Shown: positions 42,732-52,342, numbered from the stretch's first letter. The stretch: 64,000 nucleotides of DNA from CBDCKN01 sp965219035 (GCA_965219035.1 CBDCMR010000003.1:1178001-1242000); one strand, 5' to 3'. Numbers and translations are program-made. The notes: generated by a model from the sequence alone, not told the origin.

Positions 42732-44483
42732 ATGACACGGTCAGTCCTCTCCCGCCCAACGATTGCTACGTTTCTGGCTCTCGCCGTGCTCGCGGCGTCC
42801 CCCGCCATGGGACAACAGTACGATGTGGTGATCCGCGAAGGTCGCGTGATCGACGGCACCGGCAATTCCTGGTTTCGAGCCGACATCGGGATCCGGGGGG
42901 ACCGCATCGCCGCCATCGGAGATCTGCGCGACGCCACGGCCACACGGGTGGTCGACGCCGCGGGGCTCTACGTGACGCCCGGGTTCATCGACCTGCATTC
43001 GCACGCCGACAGGGCCATGACGTCCGAGTATCTCGAGGCGCGGCAGGCCAAGAGTCTGAACAGCCAGGGTCTCACGACAGTCGTGGGCGGCGCCGACGGG
43101 TCGAACACCGTGTGGCCGATCACGGAGGAGATGGCGGCGCTCGGCGAGATGGGGCATGCCATGAACTTCGTGCCGATGGTGGGGCACAGCACCGTTCGCC
43201 GAGAGGTCATGGGCGACGACTACGAGCGAGAGGCCAACAGCGAAGAGATCGCCCGGATGAAAGAACTAGTGCGGGAGGGGATGGAGGCTGGAGCGTGGGG
43301 CCTCGGGGCCGGTGTCGAGTACCGACCCGCCCGGTTCAGCGCACCGGAAGAGATCGTTGCCCTGGCCGGAGCCGTGGCGCCGTATGACGGATTCTACGTC
43401 GCCCATCAACGAAGTGAGGCTGCGATGCCGCTGTGGCAGCTTCCCAGCACCGTGGACGACTGGCCTGTCGACGGTCTCCAGGGACTGGAAGAGACGGTCA
43501 ACATCGCGCGGGAGACCGGCATTCGCGTCGTGGCCAGTCATCACAAGTCACGGGGGCGCTCTGCCTTCGGCCGGTCGCAGCACGATACCATCGTGGTCAA
43601 CCAAGCGCGCACCGAGGGGCTCGACGTATATCTCGACGTCTATCCCTACGAAACGTTCGGCGGCGGACCGCGGCCCATGATCCCGCGCTGGACGCTGGTT
43701 CATGACTCCGTCGCTACAAGCGGTGGTCGTGACAGCCCGGTGTATGGCACCGAAGGCATCTTTGACGACGCGCGCGTACACCTGCGCCGCAGGTGGGCCG
43801 AACCCGAGGCGCGCAAGATCATTGCGCGTGACATCGCGTGGATCGTCGACCACAATGGCGGCCCGGACCGGGTGGTGGTCGTCGATTACCCCGACTCATC
43901 CTACGTGGGGAAGACGTTGGCGGAGCTGGCAGCCGACCAGGGCGCGACGTACCAGGAGGTCGTGGTCCGGATGGCTCTCGACGGCTACGAAGACGTGCTC
44001 GGCGGCGCGTGGACCCGCGGGTACGGTATCCACGACGTGGACGTGGCCACGTACTACAAGACCGACTACACCGCCACCTCTTCCGACGCGGCAGTGAGTG
44101 GTGTGGAAGATGTTCCGCGGTTCGCGTCCCGACCGGGTGCGCATCCCCGCCACTTCGGGGCGTTCGCGCGCAAGATTGCGCATTACGTGAAGGACCTGCA
44201 GGCAATCTCGCTCCCCCATGCGGTGCGCTCGATGACCAGTCTTCCCGCTCGGATCATCGGCCTCGACGACCGCGGTGTCCTCCGGGAGGGGTACAAGGCC
44301 GATATCGTCATTTTCGACTTCGACCGGATCCGAGATCGCGCCACCATACTCCAGCCCGATCGCTACAGCGAGGGGATCGACTTCGTGATGGTGAACGGCG
44401 TCTTCACGATCGATGGCGGTGAATTCACCGACGAGTTACCGGGGGTCGTGGTAAAGAGACAGACCGGGCGGCCGGTGAGCTAA
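42732..44483 (+). CDS. Exported N-acyl-D-amino-acid deacylase (D-aminoacylase family)
   Basis: 583 residues, signal peptide 'FLALAVLAASPAMGQQ'. The amidohydrolase barrel opens with 'DVVIREGRVIDGTGNSWFRA', then the metal motif 'PGFIDLHSHADRAM', 'TTVVGGADGSNTVWP', 'WGLGAGVEYRPARFS', 'IRVVASHHKSRGRSAFG' (His ligands) and 'DYTATSSDAAVSG' (catalytic Asp). 'SMTSLPARIIGLDDRGVLRE' and 'ADIVIFDFDRIRDRAT' are typical of this family. It should remove an acyl group from N-acyl-D-amino acids or open related cyclic amides. Divergent from the M19 dipeptidase. Confidence 0.93.
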   Translation: MTRSVLSRPTIATFLALAVLAASPAMGQQYDVVIREGRVIDGTGNSWFRADIGIRGDRIAAIGDLRDATATRVVDAAGLYVTPGFIDLHSHADRAMTSEYLEARQAKSLNSQGLTTVVGGADGSNTVWPITEEMAALGEMGHAMNFVPMVGHSTVRREVMGDDYEREANSEEIARMKELVREGMEAGAWGLGAGVEYRPARFSAPEEIVALAGAVAPYDGFYVAHQRSEAAMPLWQLPSTVDDWPVDGLQGLEETVNIARETGIRVVASHHKSRGRSAFGRSQHDTIVVNQARTEGLDVYLDVYPYETFGGGPRPMIPRWTLVHDSVATSGGRDSPVYGTEGIFDDARVHLRRRWAEPEARKIIARDIAWIVDHNGGPDRVVVVDYPDSSYVGKTLAELAADQGATYQEVVVRMALDGYEDVLGGAWTRGYGIHDVDVATYYKTDYTATSSDAAVSGVEDVPRFASRPGAHPRHFGAFARKIAHYVKDLQAISLPHAVRSMTSLPARIIGLDDRGVLREGYKADIVIFDFDRIRDRATILQPDRYSEGIDFVMVNGVFTIDGGEFTDELPGVVVKRQTGRPVS

Positions 44484-45301
44484 AGATTGCGGATTTACGC
44501 CGGGTCCCTCGGTCCGAGTCGTCGTTAACTGGTTCGAGGAGCTACGGCTTGACAGTCGCGTGGGTCAAAACCACTCTGGTGAGGGGCGCCGTTTCGGGGA
44601 GTTGATGCGGCCTAGGAATAGATAGCACCCATGGAGCCAGCCGATGGTTAGGCAGCAGTCGAATCGAGTTGCAACGTGCTGACCACTCGCACAAGAAGGT
44701 TCCACCAGTCATCTCTGCTCACGCTACTGCTGGCCGCGAGCTTGGGTACCTCATGGCGGATGGCCCTGGCCCAAGAGCTGGATCTCCTCATCAAAGGTGG
44801 TCACGTCATCGATCCCAAAAACGGGCTCGATGCGATCGCCGACGTGGGAATCGCAGACGGGAAGATCGCACGGATCGCACCGGACATTCCTATTGCGGCT
44901 GCTCGGCTGGTAGTGGACGCGTCGGGCCTGATTGTCACGCCTGGCCTCGTCGACTTGCACGTCCATCCGGACTACGCCGATCGGGTGCGTCGGATCCGTG
45001 TGATCGACGGGTACACGTTTCGCACCTGCGTGACGACCGCTGTGGATGCAGGAACCCACGGCTGGCGAACCTTCTCCGACTTCAAGACCAAGATCATCGA
45101 CCGTTCCGAGACGCGCCTGTTGGCGTTTATCAATATCGTCGGCCACGGGATGCAAGGGGCTCCGTTGGAACAAAACGTCTTCGATATGGAACCCAAGCAG
45201 ACGGCCCAAACCATAGAGGAATATCGAGATCTGATCGTCGGTGTGAAGACGGCGCACTACCGAGGGCCGGATTGGGAGCCGGTAGACCGGGCGATCGCCG
45301 C

Positions 45302-46629
45302 TGAGCGGTAAAGGACCTGGGTAACAGTTAAGTCAAGAGACCTGAGTAACAGTTCTCCGTCCTTTGCAAGTGCCTCCAGTTCGTCTCTTCCCTCGTCCGA
45401 GGGAGTCGAAGATGAGGCGTTTGGGTTCAACAAAGCGTCCTAGCCAGATGGGTCCGAAGTAGACCTCAAAGAGACCGTGGTCAATCTCTTCCAGTCCGAC
45501 TTCATGCCCAGCGAAGAGTCGGCCGACGGGCACACGGTCCCCGTACCAGCGGATGCCACCGTTCGTGCTGACGAGCCGGGTCTCGAAGTGGCCCGGATAC
45601 GTGACCGGGTCGAGTTGCTTCGGGAAGGGTCGAGGTGAGGGTCGGTAGAGATTGGAGGGCACGGCACCGTCCAACGCCTCGTGAGGCCGGACTTCGTTGT
45701 AGAGCTTCCTGAATCTTCGAAACGCTTGCTGCTGGGTCCGCATGTTGGAGCTCGGAGGTCGGGTGGTACGCCTCTTTAGCACCAGGTGCATGTTCTCGTG
45801 CTTGCCGTTCTGCTGAGGGCAGCCAGGCTCGATGAGCTCAGGCAGAATGCCCACCTGAATGAACCACACGGACAGCCGAGAGAGACGGCCTAGTGCGTTC
45901 GAAGCGAAGGGAGTGCCGTTGTCCGTACGGATCCGTTCGGGTAGACCGTGTTGGCGAAATAGCCGCGTGAACACTGGGATCACGCCGTCGATTGTCACGT
46001 CCGGACGACCCCAACACTCCAGTACGAACCTCGAATGCATGTCCTGCACAGTAAGCGGGTAGCACAGCTCACCGTCACCCATCGGGAACTCGCCCTTGAA
46101 GTCGGCCGTCCACGTCCCGTTCGGTTCAGATGCGTTGGTATCGGGTCGACCCGGGTGCCAGCGGCGCACCCTTCGCCGACGCCTCGGCACCAGGTCGTGA
46201 CGCACCAGGATGTTGTGCATCGTCTGTCGTGAGGGCAGTGCTAGGCTCCGGCCGATGCGTCTGCAGGTACCACCGGATCTTCTTCGGCCCGAAGTCGTCA
46301 TACTTGCGTCTAACCTCGAGGATCGTCTCGACCACCTCACTAGGCGTAGCCCATGGGCAATGCCCGGGTCGACTCGCTCGATTCTCCAGACCTGCTGGCC
46401 CGGCTCGCCGCCATCGATCCATCCACTTGTAGCCCGTCTTGCGACTAATCCCGTATCGATCGCACACCGCAGCAAAGCTCCGAAGACTGCGATGGGCTTC
46501 TTCGATAAACCGCGTTCTCTCTTCCATGACATGAGTCTCCTCGAACGGCATCGGCCTCCTCCTTTCAGAGGTGCCGACTGTAACCCATGTCCCTTTACTT
46601 AAGTGTGTACCATGTCTCTTTACCGGACC
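45302..46629 (-). mobile_element. IS481-like element, copy A (1328 bp, defective transposase)
   Basis: Same ends as copies B and C: one end TGAGCGGTAAAGGACCTGGG, the other GGTCCGGTAAAGAGACATGG. Target duplication CGC at 45299-45301 and 46630-46632. It is one base longer than the other copies because of an extra G near 46244, which breaks the transposase. Inserted in the amidohydrolase gene. Confidence 0.95.
45333..46551 (-). pseudogene. IS481-like transposase, frameshifted copy A
   Basis: Identical in sequence to the 405-residue transposases of copies B and C apart from a base substitution and one inserted base near 46244. The first part ends in a different frame after 'WYLQTHRPE', and the catalytic part continues from 'LALPSRQTMHNILVRHD' to the normal end. 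The catalytic domain frame alone lacks the N-terminal helix-turn-helix. This copy could only move if another copy supplied transposase. Confidence 0.92.
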
Positions 46630-47392
46630 CGCGGGGGAGCTATCGGGCGTTCCGATCATGGTCGACTTCGGACGCTTCGCTCCTGAACGGCCGTATGCAG
46701 AGCTGGTCGTAGAGCGCCTACGACCCGGCGACATTTCAACGCACGTCTTCAACGGTCGGACATCCCTCGTGGATGATGGAGGCCGGCTCCAAACCTTTCT
46801 GCGAGAAGCGCAGGGGAGGGGGGTCATTTTCGATGTAGGCCACGTCGACGTGGAACGAGCTAGGATGACGGGCAGCCAGAAGCTGGAGTGCCAGCTAACC
46901 GTACGACGAGGCGAGGTCGTGTGGGATCTGAACGGCCTTTCCAGCCCGCGCTGGGAGGCTGTAGTGAGGTTGAGGGAAGGGAGGGGCCTCGCCCGTTCGG
47001 GGCAGATCGACGACGCGGTCAGCGCGTATCAGGAGGCCGTTGACCTGGACCGCAATTTGTTCATCGGGCCTGAGGCGTGGGAAGAGTTGTGTTGGCAGGG
47101 GAGTTTGTGGGGCAGACCAGAAACGGCGCTCCCGTATTGTGAGCGGGTTCTGGAGCGAACACCGGAACGGACATCAGCACAAGTTGGCAGAGGTCTGACG
47201 CTAGCCCTGCTTGGGCGCCTCAGCGACGCTGTCGCCGATCTGCAAGGGTACGTCGCGTCGATCGAGAATGAGGAACTGAGACAGATGTGGCAAGGATGGC
47301 TCGAAGCCTTGGAGGGAGGTGAGAACCCCTTCACGCCCGCGATCCTCGGGGCCCTGCGAAGTAGGTAAACGGGCGCTCCAGCAGCTGCACGG

Positions 47393-50002
47393 CTACCGTT
47401 CGTGAGTACCCAGGTCCTCGATCTGGTCTTGATACAGCCGTCGTCCCTGTTCGAAGGTGGAGATGACTTCCTGCTTGTGCGCCGGATCGTCCCAGCGATC
47501 CATGCTCCTCAGCTCTTCCAGGGCTTCGTCGATCCACCGGACGAAGAAAGCGGCATCCTTCCTTGAACGGATCGGTTCGCCGTCGGCGATCACATACACG
47601 GGGTTCGTGTGCGCGAAGAGGTAGCTATCCATGACCCCGTGCTGGGTCGGACCGAGAACCCGCACAGCGATCCAGCCGCTGGACTCGACGGGAATCTGCA
47701 GCTCCGCCTCGATCGTCTTCTTCGCACCAGCCGCCTCCACCGTGTGAATGATCTCGCCGTTCTGGATGATCTCCAGGCGGTGCATGGCGAAGATGGCACG
47801 GGCCGTAGCTGAAACCTCCAGGAGATCGCCCTTCGACACGCGCAACTCCTCGCCCATTCCCCTGCCCGAGACGTCCAGGGACAGGATCGGTCCGCTGGTC
47901 ACGAACGCGCGGCCCTTCGCCATGGCGTCGGCCCAACTGTCGTAGTCCAGCTCCTCTTCCCCGGTATAGACGTACGACCGCGTCGTCCCGACGGCGGGAT
48001 GCCGCCAGATGTCCGTCATCGCATCTGTCCCAGCCGTCGCAGGAATCCTGGACCCCGTATTCAGCAGCCGATACCAGACCTCGGCGGTGCCGAGCTCGTC
48101 GCTCCATATGCAGGCCACATCGACGAAGTCCGCGACCCCCAGAATGGCGTCCACAGGAAGCTCGCGGGCCGAGCCGACACCTGCGGTGTCCGGATCGCGG
48201 TGGCTGAGGCCGAACGGATGGACGTAGCCGCCGATACCTCCCTGATGGTGGACCTGCCGGAGGACCGTTGCATTGTCGGGATAGAGCTCGTGATGCGCGG
48301 TGCCCTCGTAGCCGATGTAGAACGGAGTGATGAGCTTTGTCAGGTTGAGCAGGGACAGATGGGCGAAAAAGCTCGGACGGTATTCTTGGTTGTAGTAGAC
48401 GACCGTTCGCGGACCCGTGTGCGGGTGTGGATGTCCGAGGAAGTGTTCCAGGTCTTCTACTCTGCTGTTTGCCCAGTAGTTGGCGATCATTCCGTTCGCC
48501 ACGTTCAGATCCTCGGCCTGGGCTTTGTTCCTCAGATCCATCGGCGTGACGAAGTAATGGCCACCGTAGTTCGGATGGATGTGGTTGTCGCCGGAGTACC
48601 ACCCGTTCGCGGCCATGTCGATCCAACGGCTCAACTCGACCTCGACCGTCGTCCACTCCCCGGCTTGTACCTCGACAGTCGGGAAGACGGGCTCGTACTC
48701 GAAGCCGCGCCACACTTCGAGCTTGGCCTCACCCACAGGTAGCGTTGCCGAGAAGCTTCCGTCAGTGTGGAAGTAGTAGTCCTCCGTCACGCTTACGACT
48801 CTCGGATAACTACCGTCCGGAAAGTAGCCGCGTCCGTCGGCCCCCCGGAGATAGATGCGGGACGGGAGTAGCCCCCCGTTCGAATCGCTCACGCGGACCC
48901 GGACCTTTCCGGACGGCACCGACCACGCGTAATCTTCGATGCGAACCCGCCGGGGCTCGCCCCCGCCCCTCGAGACAGTGTAGAGGGAAAAGCCCATCCC
49001 CCGATCTGCCGTTCTCACCTGATCCGGCGTCCCGCCGTTGCGCGCGTATACCAGCCGCTCGCCGTCCGGTGACCAGGCGGGAAAGTACTCGTCGGTTTTC
49101 GTATGAGTCAGGCGCACCGGCTGGATCCCTCTCGACGCCTTCTCGCTCGGCACCAGATACAGATCGTTGTTCCCCGACGCATCGGTGATGTATGCGACCG
49201 ATCCGCCGTGGGGGGCGACGACCGGCGCGGCCTGGTAGTTGGTCTCCACGCGGAGAAGCAATTCCGCCTGCCGGCTCGATGCATTCCACCGCCAGAGGGA
49301 GCCGGAGCCCAGCGCGGCCTCGCCTCGCTTCGAGACGAAGACCAGGTCTCCTCCCTCCCCGATCCAGTCGCCCGCCATGTCATGCTGGTTGGAATCAGCC
49401 ACGACAGGCTCGGCAACATCTCTCTCCACGTCGTAGGCCCAGAGGTCGAACGTCCCGTCCCGGGAGGTCGTGAACAGAATCCGGGACCCGTCCGGCGACC
49501 ACCGGGGACGGAGGTCGAGGTGTGGATGATTCGTGATCCGCCGTGATTCGCCGGCCTCTCGGTCTAGGACATAGATGTCGAAATTCCTATCTACATCGGC
49601 CGCATAGGCCACGTAGCGGCCGTCCGGCGACCAGCTCGGTTGGGAGTGATACCCCGGCCCAGTCGTCAACTGACGCGCTATTCCGCCCTCTACGGAAACG
49701 ACCCAGATCCGTCCCTGATACGCGAACGCCAGCGACTCACCGTCGGGCGACCAGGAAGGATAGGTCGGCGATGCCGTCACGGGGGGTGGAAAGTAGCTTT
49801 CCATATACATCTTGCCGCCACCGCTGCTCCCGTCCATGGAAGGGTAGCCCCCCGGGAACGGATCCGGATATTCGGGCCACTCCTGCGCCGAGACTGGGCC
49901 TACGATGAGCAGCAAGCATACGAACAGCTTCACTCCTTCCAGGATGGGGCCAGCTGTCTGGGACGACGTACGTCGTCCTCCTTGATGCCACTCTCGCTTC
50001 AT
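47393..50002 (-). CDS. TolB/PD40 propeller fused to CehA/McbA-type metallohydrolase (copy 3)
   Basis: 869 residues from the ATG at 50002, which has an ideal GGAGG. The signal peptide is late (about residues 22-40, 'KLFVCLLLIVGPVSAQ'); a GTG at residue 24 is an alternative start but its GGAAGGA abuts it. PD40 blades: 'PSWSPDGESLAFAY', 'PSWSPDGRYVAYAA', 'PRWSPDGSRILFTT', 'PAWSPDGERLVYAR'. The PHP-like domain starts 'GWYSGDNHIHPNYGGHY' at about residue 470, with 'FFAHLSLLNLTKL', 'GIGGYVHPFGLSHRD', 'PATAGTDAMTDIW' and the shared 'SYLFAHTNPVYVI' near the end. Stops 24 bases from the convergent chimeric frame. Periplasmic hydrolase, substrate unknown. Confidence 0.9.
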   Translation of the reverse strand: MKREWHQGGRRTSSQTAGPILEGVKLFVCLLLIVGPVSAQEWPEYPDPFPGGYPSMDGSSGGGKMYMESYFPPPVTASPTYPSWSPDGESLAFAYQGRIWVVSVEGGIARQLTTGPGYHSQPSWSPDGRYVAYAADVDRNFDIYVLDREAGESRRITNHPHLDLRPRWSPDGSRILFTTSRDGTFDLWAYDVERDVAEPVVADSNQHDMAGDWIGEGGDLVFVSKRGEAALGSGSLWRWNASSRQAELLLRVETNYQAAPVVAPHGGSVAYITDASGNNDLYLVPSEKASRGIQPVRLTHTKTDEYFPAWSPDGERLVYARNGGTPDQVRTADRGMGFSLYTVSRGGGEPRRVRIEDYAWSVPSGKVRVRVSDSNGGLLPSRIYLRGADGRGYFPDGSYPRVVSVTEDYYFHTDGSFSATLPVGEAKLEVWRGFEYEPVFPTVEVQAGEWTTVEVELSRWIDMAANGWYSGDNHIHPNYGGHYFVTPMDLRNKAQAEDLNVANGMIANYWANSRVEDLEHFLGHPHPHTGPRTVVYYNQEYRPSFFAHLSLLNLTKLITPFYIGYEGTAHHELYPDNATVLRQVHHQGGIGGYVHPFGLSHRDPDTAGVGSARELPVDAILGVADFVDVACIWSDELGTAEVWYRLLNTGSRIPATAGTDAMTDIWRHPAVGTTRSYVYTGEEELDYDSWADAMAKGRAFVTSGPILSLDVSGRGMGEELRVSKGDLLEVSATARAIFAMHRLEIIQNGEIIHTVEAAGAKKTIEAELQIPVESSGWIAVRVLGPTQHGVMDSYLFAHTNPVYVIADGEPIRSRKDAAFFVRWIDEALEELRSMDRWDDPAHKQEVISTFEQGRRLYQDQIEDLGTHER

Positions 50003-50110
50003 TTCAGCCTCCCACGTGGTGATGCTGCATGATGGGGCACAGTCCGATCGTAGCCGCTCATGGACGTGTGACCCGGCGGTGACGGGATCGTAGCAGTATT
50101 GAGTCGCCCG

Positions 50111-51403
50111 TTAGGGGGACGTCCCGCCGCCGAAGCGCGCTCCTAGCGCGTCCCGGTCGACCGCAATGCCGCGGAGATAGACCGCGGAGATCCGCCTCGT
50201 GTTCGTGATGTCCTCAAGGGGGTTCGCATCCAGGACGATGAAGTCTGCGCTCTTGCCCACCGCCACCGTGCCGACGTCCGTTAGCTGCATCAGCTCGGCT
50301 GAGTTGCGCGTTGCCGCGACGATGACCTCGGCGGGGGTCATTCCGGACCTCACCATGTCCTCCATCTCGAGATGGGTGCTCCACGGCGTGCTACCGTCCG
50401 TGCCGAACGCAATCCTCACTCCCGCTTGGTTGAACCTATCCAGGTTACGGGCCTGGATGCCGAACGACTCCTGGGCCGCCGGCCGATCCCTCTGCGCCTC
50501 CTGCATCTCTTGCAACTCGTCGGGGGGTACCGTCCCGCTCAGCCAGCCGAGGTCTAGCGCCACCCCCGGATTGGGGAGGTTCGGAACCAGCACCACGTCG
50601 GGGCGCTCGCTCCAGAGCGCCATGAGCTCATCGTCAGCGTCAAGGTTGCGCACCCCGTGGGCGAACGCGTCGAGCCCTGCCCGGAGAAGCCCCTTCGCGT
50701 CCTCCAGGGTGTACACGTGAGCCGTGACACGAAGACCGTGCCTGTGGGCCTCGTCGATGATGGCGCCGTATAGTGCCGGGGAGAGCTTCTCGTAGCGGCC
50801 GCTGCGATCGTCGACCCAGATCTTGACCAGGTCCACCTCCTGAGCGGCCAGCTCCTGCACGGCGGTCCGCGCCTCCGCCTCGCTCGTGACCCAGGAGGGG
50901 ACTTCCGACCGCCCAGGTTCCGGGGAGGTGATCCCGCGCCCCGCGGTGCGTGACCGTGCGCCGTGGGGCACCGCCTCGTCCCGCATCTCGAATGGGACAT
51001 CGCCACTGTCCAGGCCCAGGCTCACGACCACACCGGCCCCGTAGTACGCCATGTGCTGGAGCTGATCGACCCGTTCGTCACGTGTGGACGCCAGGTGGAC
51101 GTGGACGTTCACGATCGCCGGCATGACGGTCTTGCCGCTGAGATCGACGCGGGTGGCGCCTCCCGGAATCTCTACATCCGCCCTTCGCCCCGCGTGCGTG
51201 AAGCGGTCGCTCTCGACGACGAACACCGCGTCCTCGATCGGTGCGCTTCCGTCCCCGACGATGAGGCGAGCGCCTTCGAACACGGTCACAGCCGCCTCCC
51301 TACCGGTGTCGGGACCGGCGCAGCCTGTCATCAGGACGGCGCCCAGGGACAGCATGGCAGACATCGCGACTACAATGTGCGACTCACTCTTGGCTCGGCA
51401 CAT
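50111..51403 (-). CDS. Lipoprotein amidohydrolase
   Basis: 430 residues with a lipobox (AVLMTGCAGP) after a hydrophobic segment, so probably membrane-anchored in the periplasm. Amidohydrolase features: 'GARLIVGDGSAPIEDAVFVV', the metal motif 'MPAIVNVHVHLASTRDE' (HxH; the usual Gly-Phe/Leu-x-Asp before it is A-I-V-N), the carbamylated-Lys candidate 'EVDLVKIWVDDRSG', 'LRVTAHVYTLEDAKG', 'DAFAHGVRNLDADDE', 'RIAFGTDGSTPWSTH' and 'VGKSADFIVLDANPLEDITN'. Imidazolonepropionase-like subfamily by overall pattern. It lies upstream of TolB-CehA copy 3 with a gap of about 108 bases and may be co-transcribed. Confidence 0.9.
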   Translation of the reverse strand: MCRAKSESHIVVAMSAMLSLGAVLMTGCAGPDTGREAAVTVFEGARLIVGDGSAPIEDAVFVVESDRFTHAGRRADVEIPGGATRVDLSGKTVMPAIVNVHVHLASTRDERVDQLQHMAYYGAGVVVSLGLDSGDVPFEMRDEAVPHGARSRTAGRGITSPEPGRSEVPSWVTSEAEARTAVQELAAQEVDLVKIWVDDRSGRYEKLSPALYGAIIDEAHRHGLRVTAHVYTLEDAKGLLRAGLDAFAHGVRNLDADDELMALWSERPDVVLVPNLPNPGVALDLGWLSGTVPPDELQEMQEAQRDRPAAQESFGIQARNLDRFNQAGVRIAFGTDGSTPWSTHLEMEDMVRSGMTPAEVIVAATRNSAELMQLTDVGTVAVGKSADFIVLDANPLEDITNTRRISAVYLRGIAVDRDALGARFGGGTSP

Positions 51404-51672
51404 ACGAACCTCACATCGAAGGTGGCAATTTCAGACCAGCGGGCATCGCCCTAGCCCTAGCCGCGCGATCCCTAACGCGTATCATGCTCCTGCGGTCCCG
51501 GCAAGGGCTCGGCACGGCGTCTCGTCCCCAGGTAGCCCCCACAGCTGCGGAATCCTGGTAAGACTTAGGTGAACAGCGGAGCTCGGTGGGTGCTACGCGG
51601 ATGTTGCAGGAGGAGACGGCGGGGCTGCACCGCGTCGGTGGCTCGTCAGATCAGTACACCGTTAACGGCCCT
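51404..51672. other. Intergenic region, nothing recognised
   Basis: About 270 bases between the lipoprotein amidohydrolase start and the stop of the DUF4864-like gene. Expected to hold the amidohydrolase promoter. I see no hairpin with a T tract and no gene. Confidence 0.4.
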
Positions 51673-52221
51673 CTAAGCTCGAGGCAGCGTCGGTCTTTTT
51701 TGCTCGTGCTGCCGTTCGACGGGAACCACGATGTCGGTCATCCAGCAAGCATCGTAGGAGCCGCTTTCCTGCCCAGAGAGGGAAAAAACGTATCCTATGT
51801 GCTCTCCATTCTTAGTGGTTAGGATGACGGGCTGCATGGCCTCATTATCTTTTACCTGTATTTCGCCATACTGGGCTTCTTGGTGGTTGAGCATGGGGCG
51901 ATAAACCGGGTTGCCAACAAGCTGTATGAAACGGTCGAGCGGACCAGTGGTGATTTTGTTGGTAGGAGAGGCAAAGCGAAACGTAATCTCAATCCCCGCA
52001 TTCTTGTGGGGACTGTCGTTGCGACCCAGCGCTTCAACCTGGATACGAATTACCTCAGCCGGTGAAAGCTCGGGGCTGGGATGTAATGAGTCGGGATCAA
52101 CTTCTGAGGAAGATTCTTGTGAGATAAGAGGCGAAAAGGCTGCGCCTGCTTGGGCTGCGGTGAGAAATATGCCGAAGAGCAAGGCTGAGGTTACCACAAA
52201 TGGGCAGGACCCTTTCCCCAT
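51673..52221 (-). CDS. Exported DUF4864-like protein
   Basis: 182 residues with a signal peptide (TSALLFGIFLTAAQAGAA). The core, about residues 50-165, has the DUF4864 pattern: 'LSPAEVIRIQVEALGRND', 'GIEITFRFASPTNKITTGPL', 'DRFIQLVGNPVYRPMLNHQE', 'QPVILTTKNGEHIGYVFSLS', 'GSYDACWMTDIVVP'. The family is best known from plants, cyanobacteria and proteobacteria and has no established function; the fold is expected to be NTF2-like. Base composition is clearly less GC-rich than the neighbours, so it may have been acquired by transfer. Just upstream is the broken permease, transcribed the other way. Confidence 0.8.
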   Translation of the reverse strand: MGKGSCPFVVTSALLFGIFLTAAQAGAAFSPLISQESSSEVDPDSLHPSPELSPAEVIRIQVEALGRNDSPHKNAGIEITFRFASPTNKITTGPLDRFIQLVGNPVYRPMLNHQEAQYGEIQVKDNEAMQPVILTTKNGEHIGYVFSLSGQESGSYDACWMTDIVVPVERQHEQKRPTLPRA

Positions 52222-52310
52222 GCTGAATCCTCTTAGAGCATTACGTCCCCACCGTTGGGGCTGAAGCGCCGGCCAACATAGTGGCTGGATTCGTCCGACG
52301 CCAGGAAGAC

Positions 52311-52342
52311 ATCACCGATTCCACAACATCACCGATTCCACA
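52311..52342. repeat. 17-bp tandem duplication at the permease start
   Basis: ATCACCGATTCCACAAC (52311-52327) is followed by ATCACCGATTCCACA (52328-52342). With one unit removed, the GTG at 52281 reads 'AGFVRRQEDITDSTEVS' straight into the permease. Confidence 0.85.

Larger units (their letters stand above)
44676..47368 (+). pseudogene. Deacetylase/dihydroorotase-like amidohydrolase, split by IS, internally deleted, fused to a TPR tail
   Basis: A GTG at 44676 starts a signal peptide (LLTLLLAASLGTSW) and an amidohydrolase ('LLIKGGHVIDPKNGLDAIAD', 'TPGLVDLHVHPDYAD', 'AGTHGWRTFSDFK'). The frame is cut at 45301 by an IS481-like element and resumes at 46633 as 'GELSGVPIMVDFGRFAPERP', in frame if the element and one CGC are removed. 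After 'GVIFDVGH' about 100 residues of the family are missing and the text jumps to its usual last segment 'RMTGSQKLECQLTVRRGEVV' 'WDLNGLSSPRW'. It then runs, without a stop, into a TPR-type sequence ('SGQIDDAVSAYQEAV', 'AWEELCWQGSLWG', 'GENPFTPAIL') of a different family. Not functional as read. Confidence 0.85.

Noticed and set aside
44548..44580. Possible -35 box TTGACA upstream of the amidohydrolase pseudogene
   Set aside because: No acceptable -10 element at 16-18 bases; too weak to annotate.
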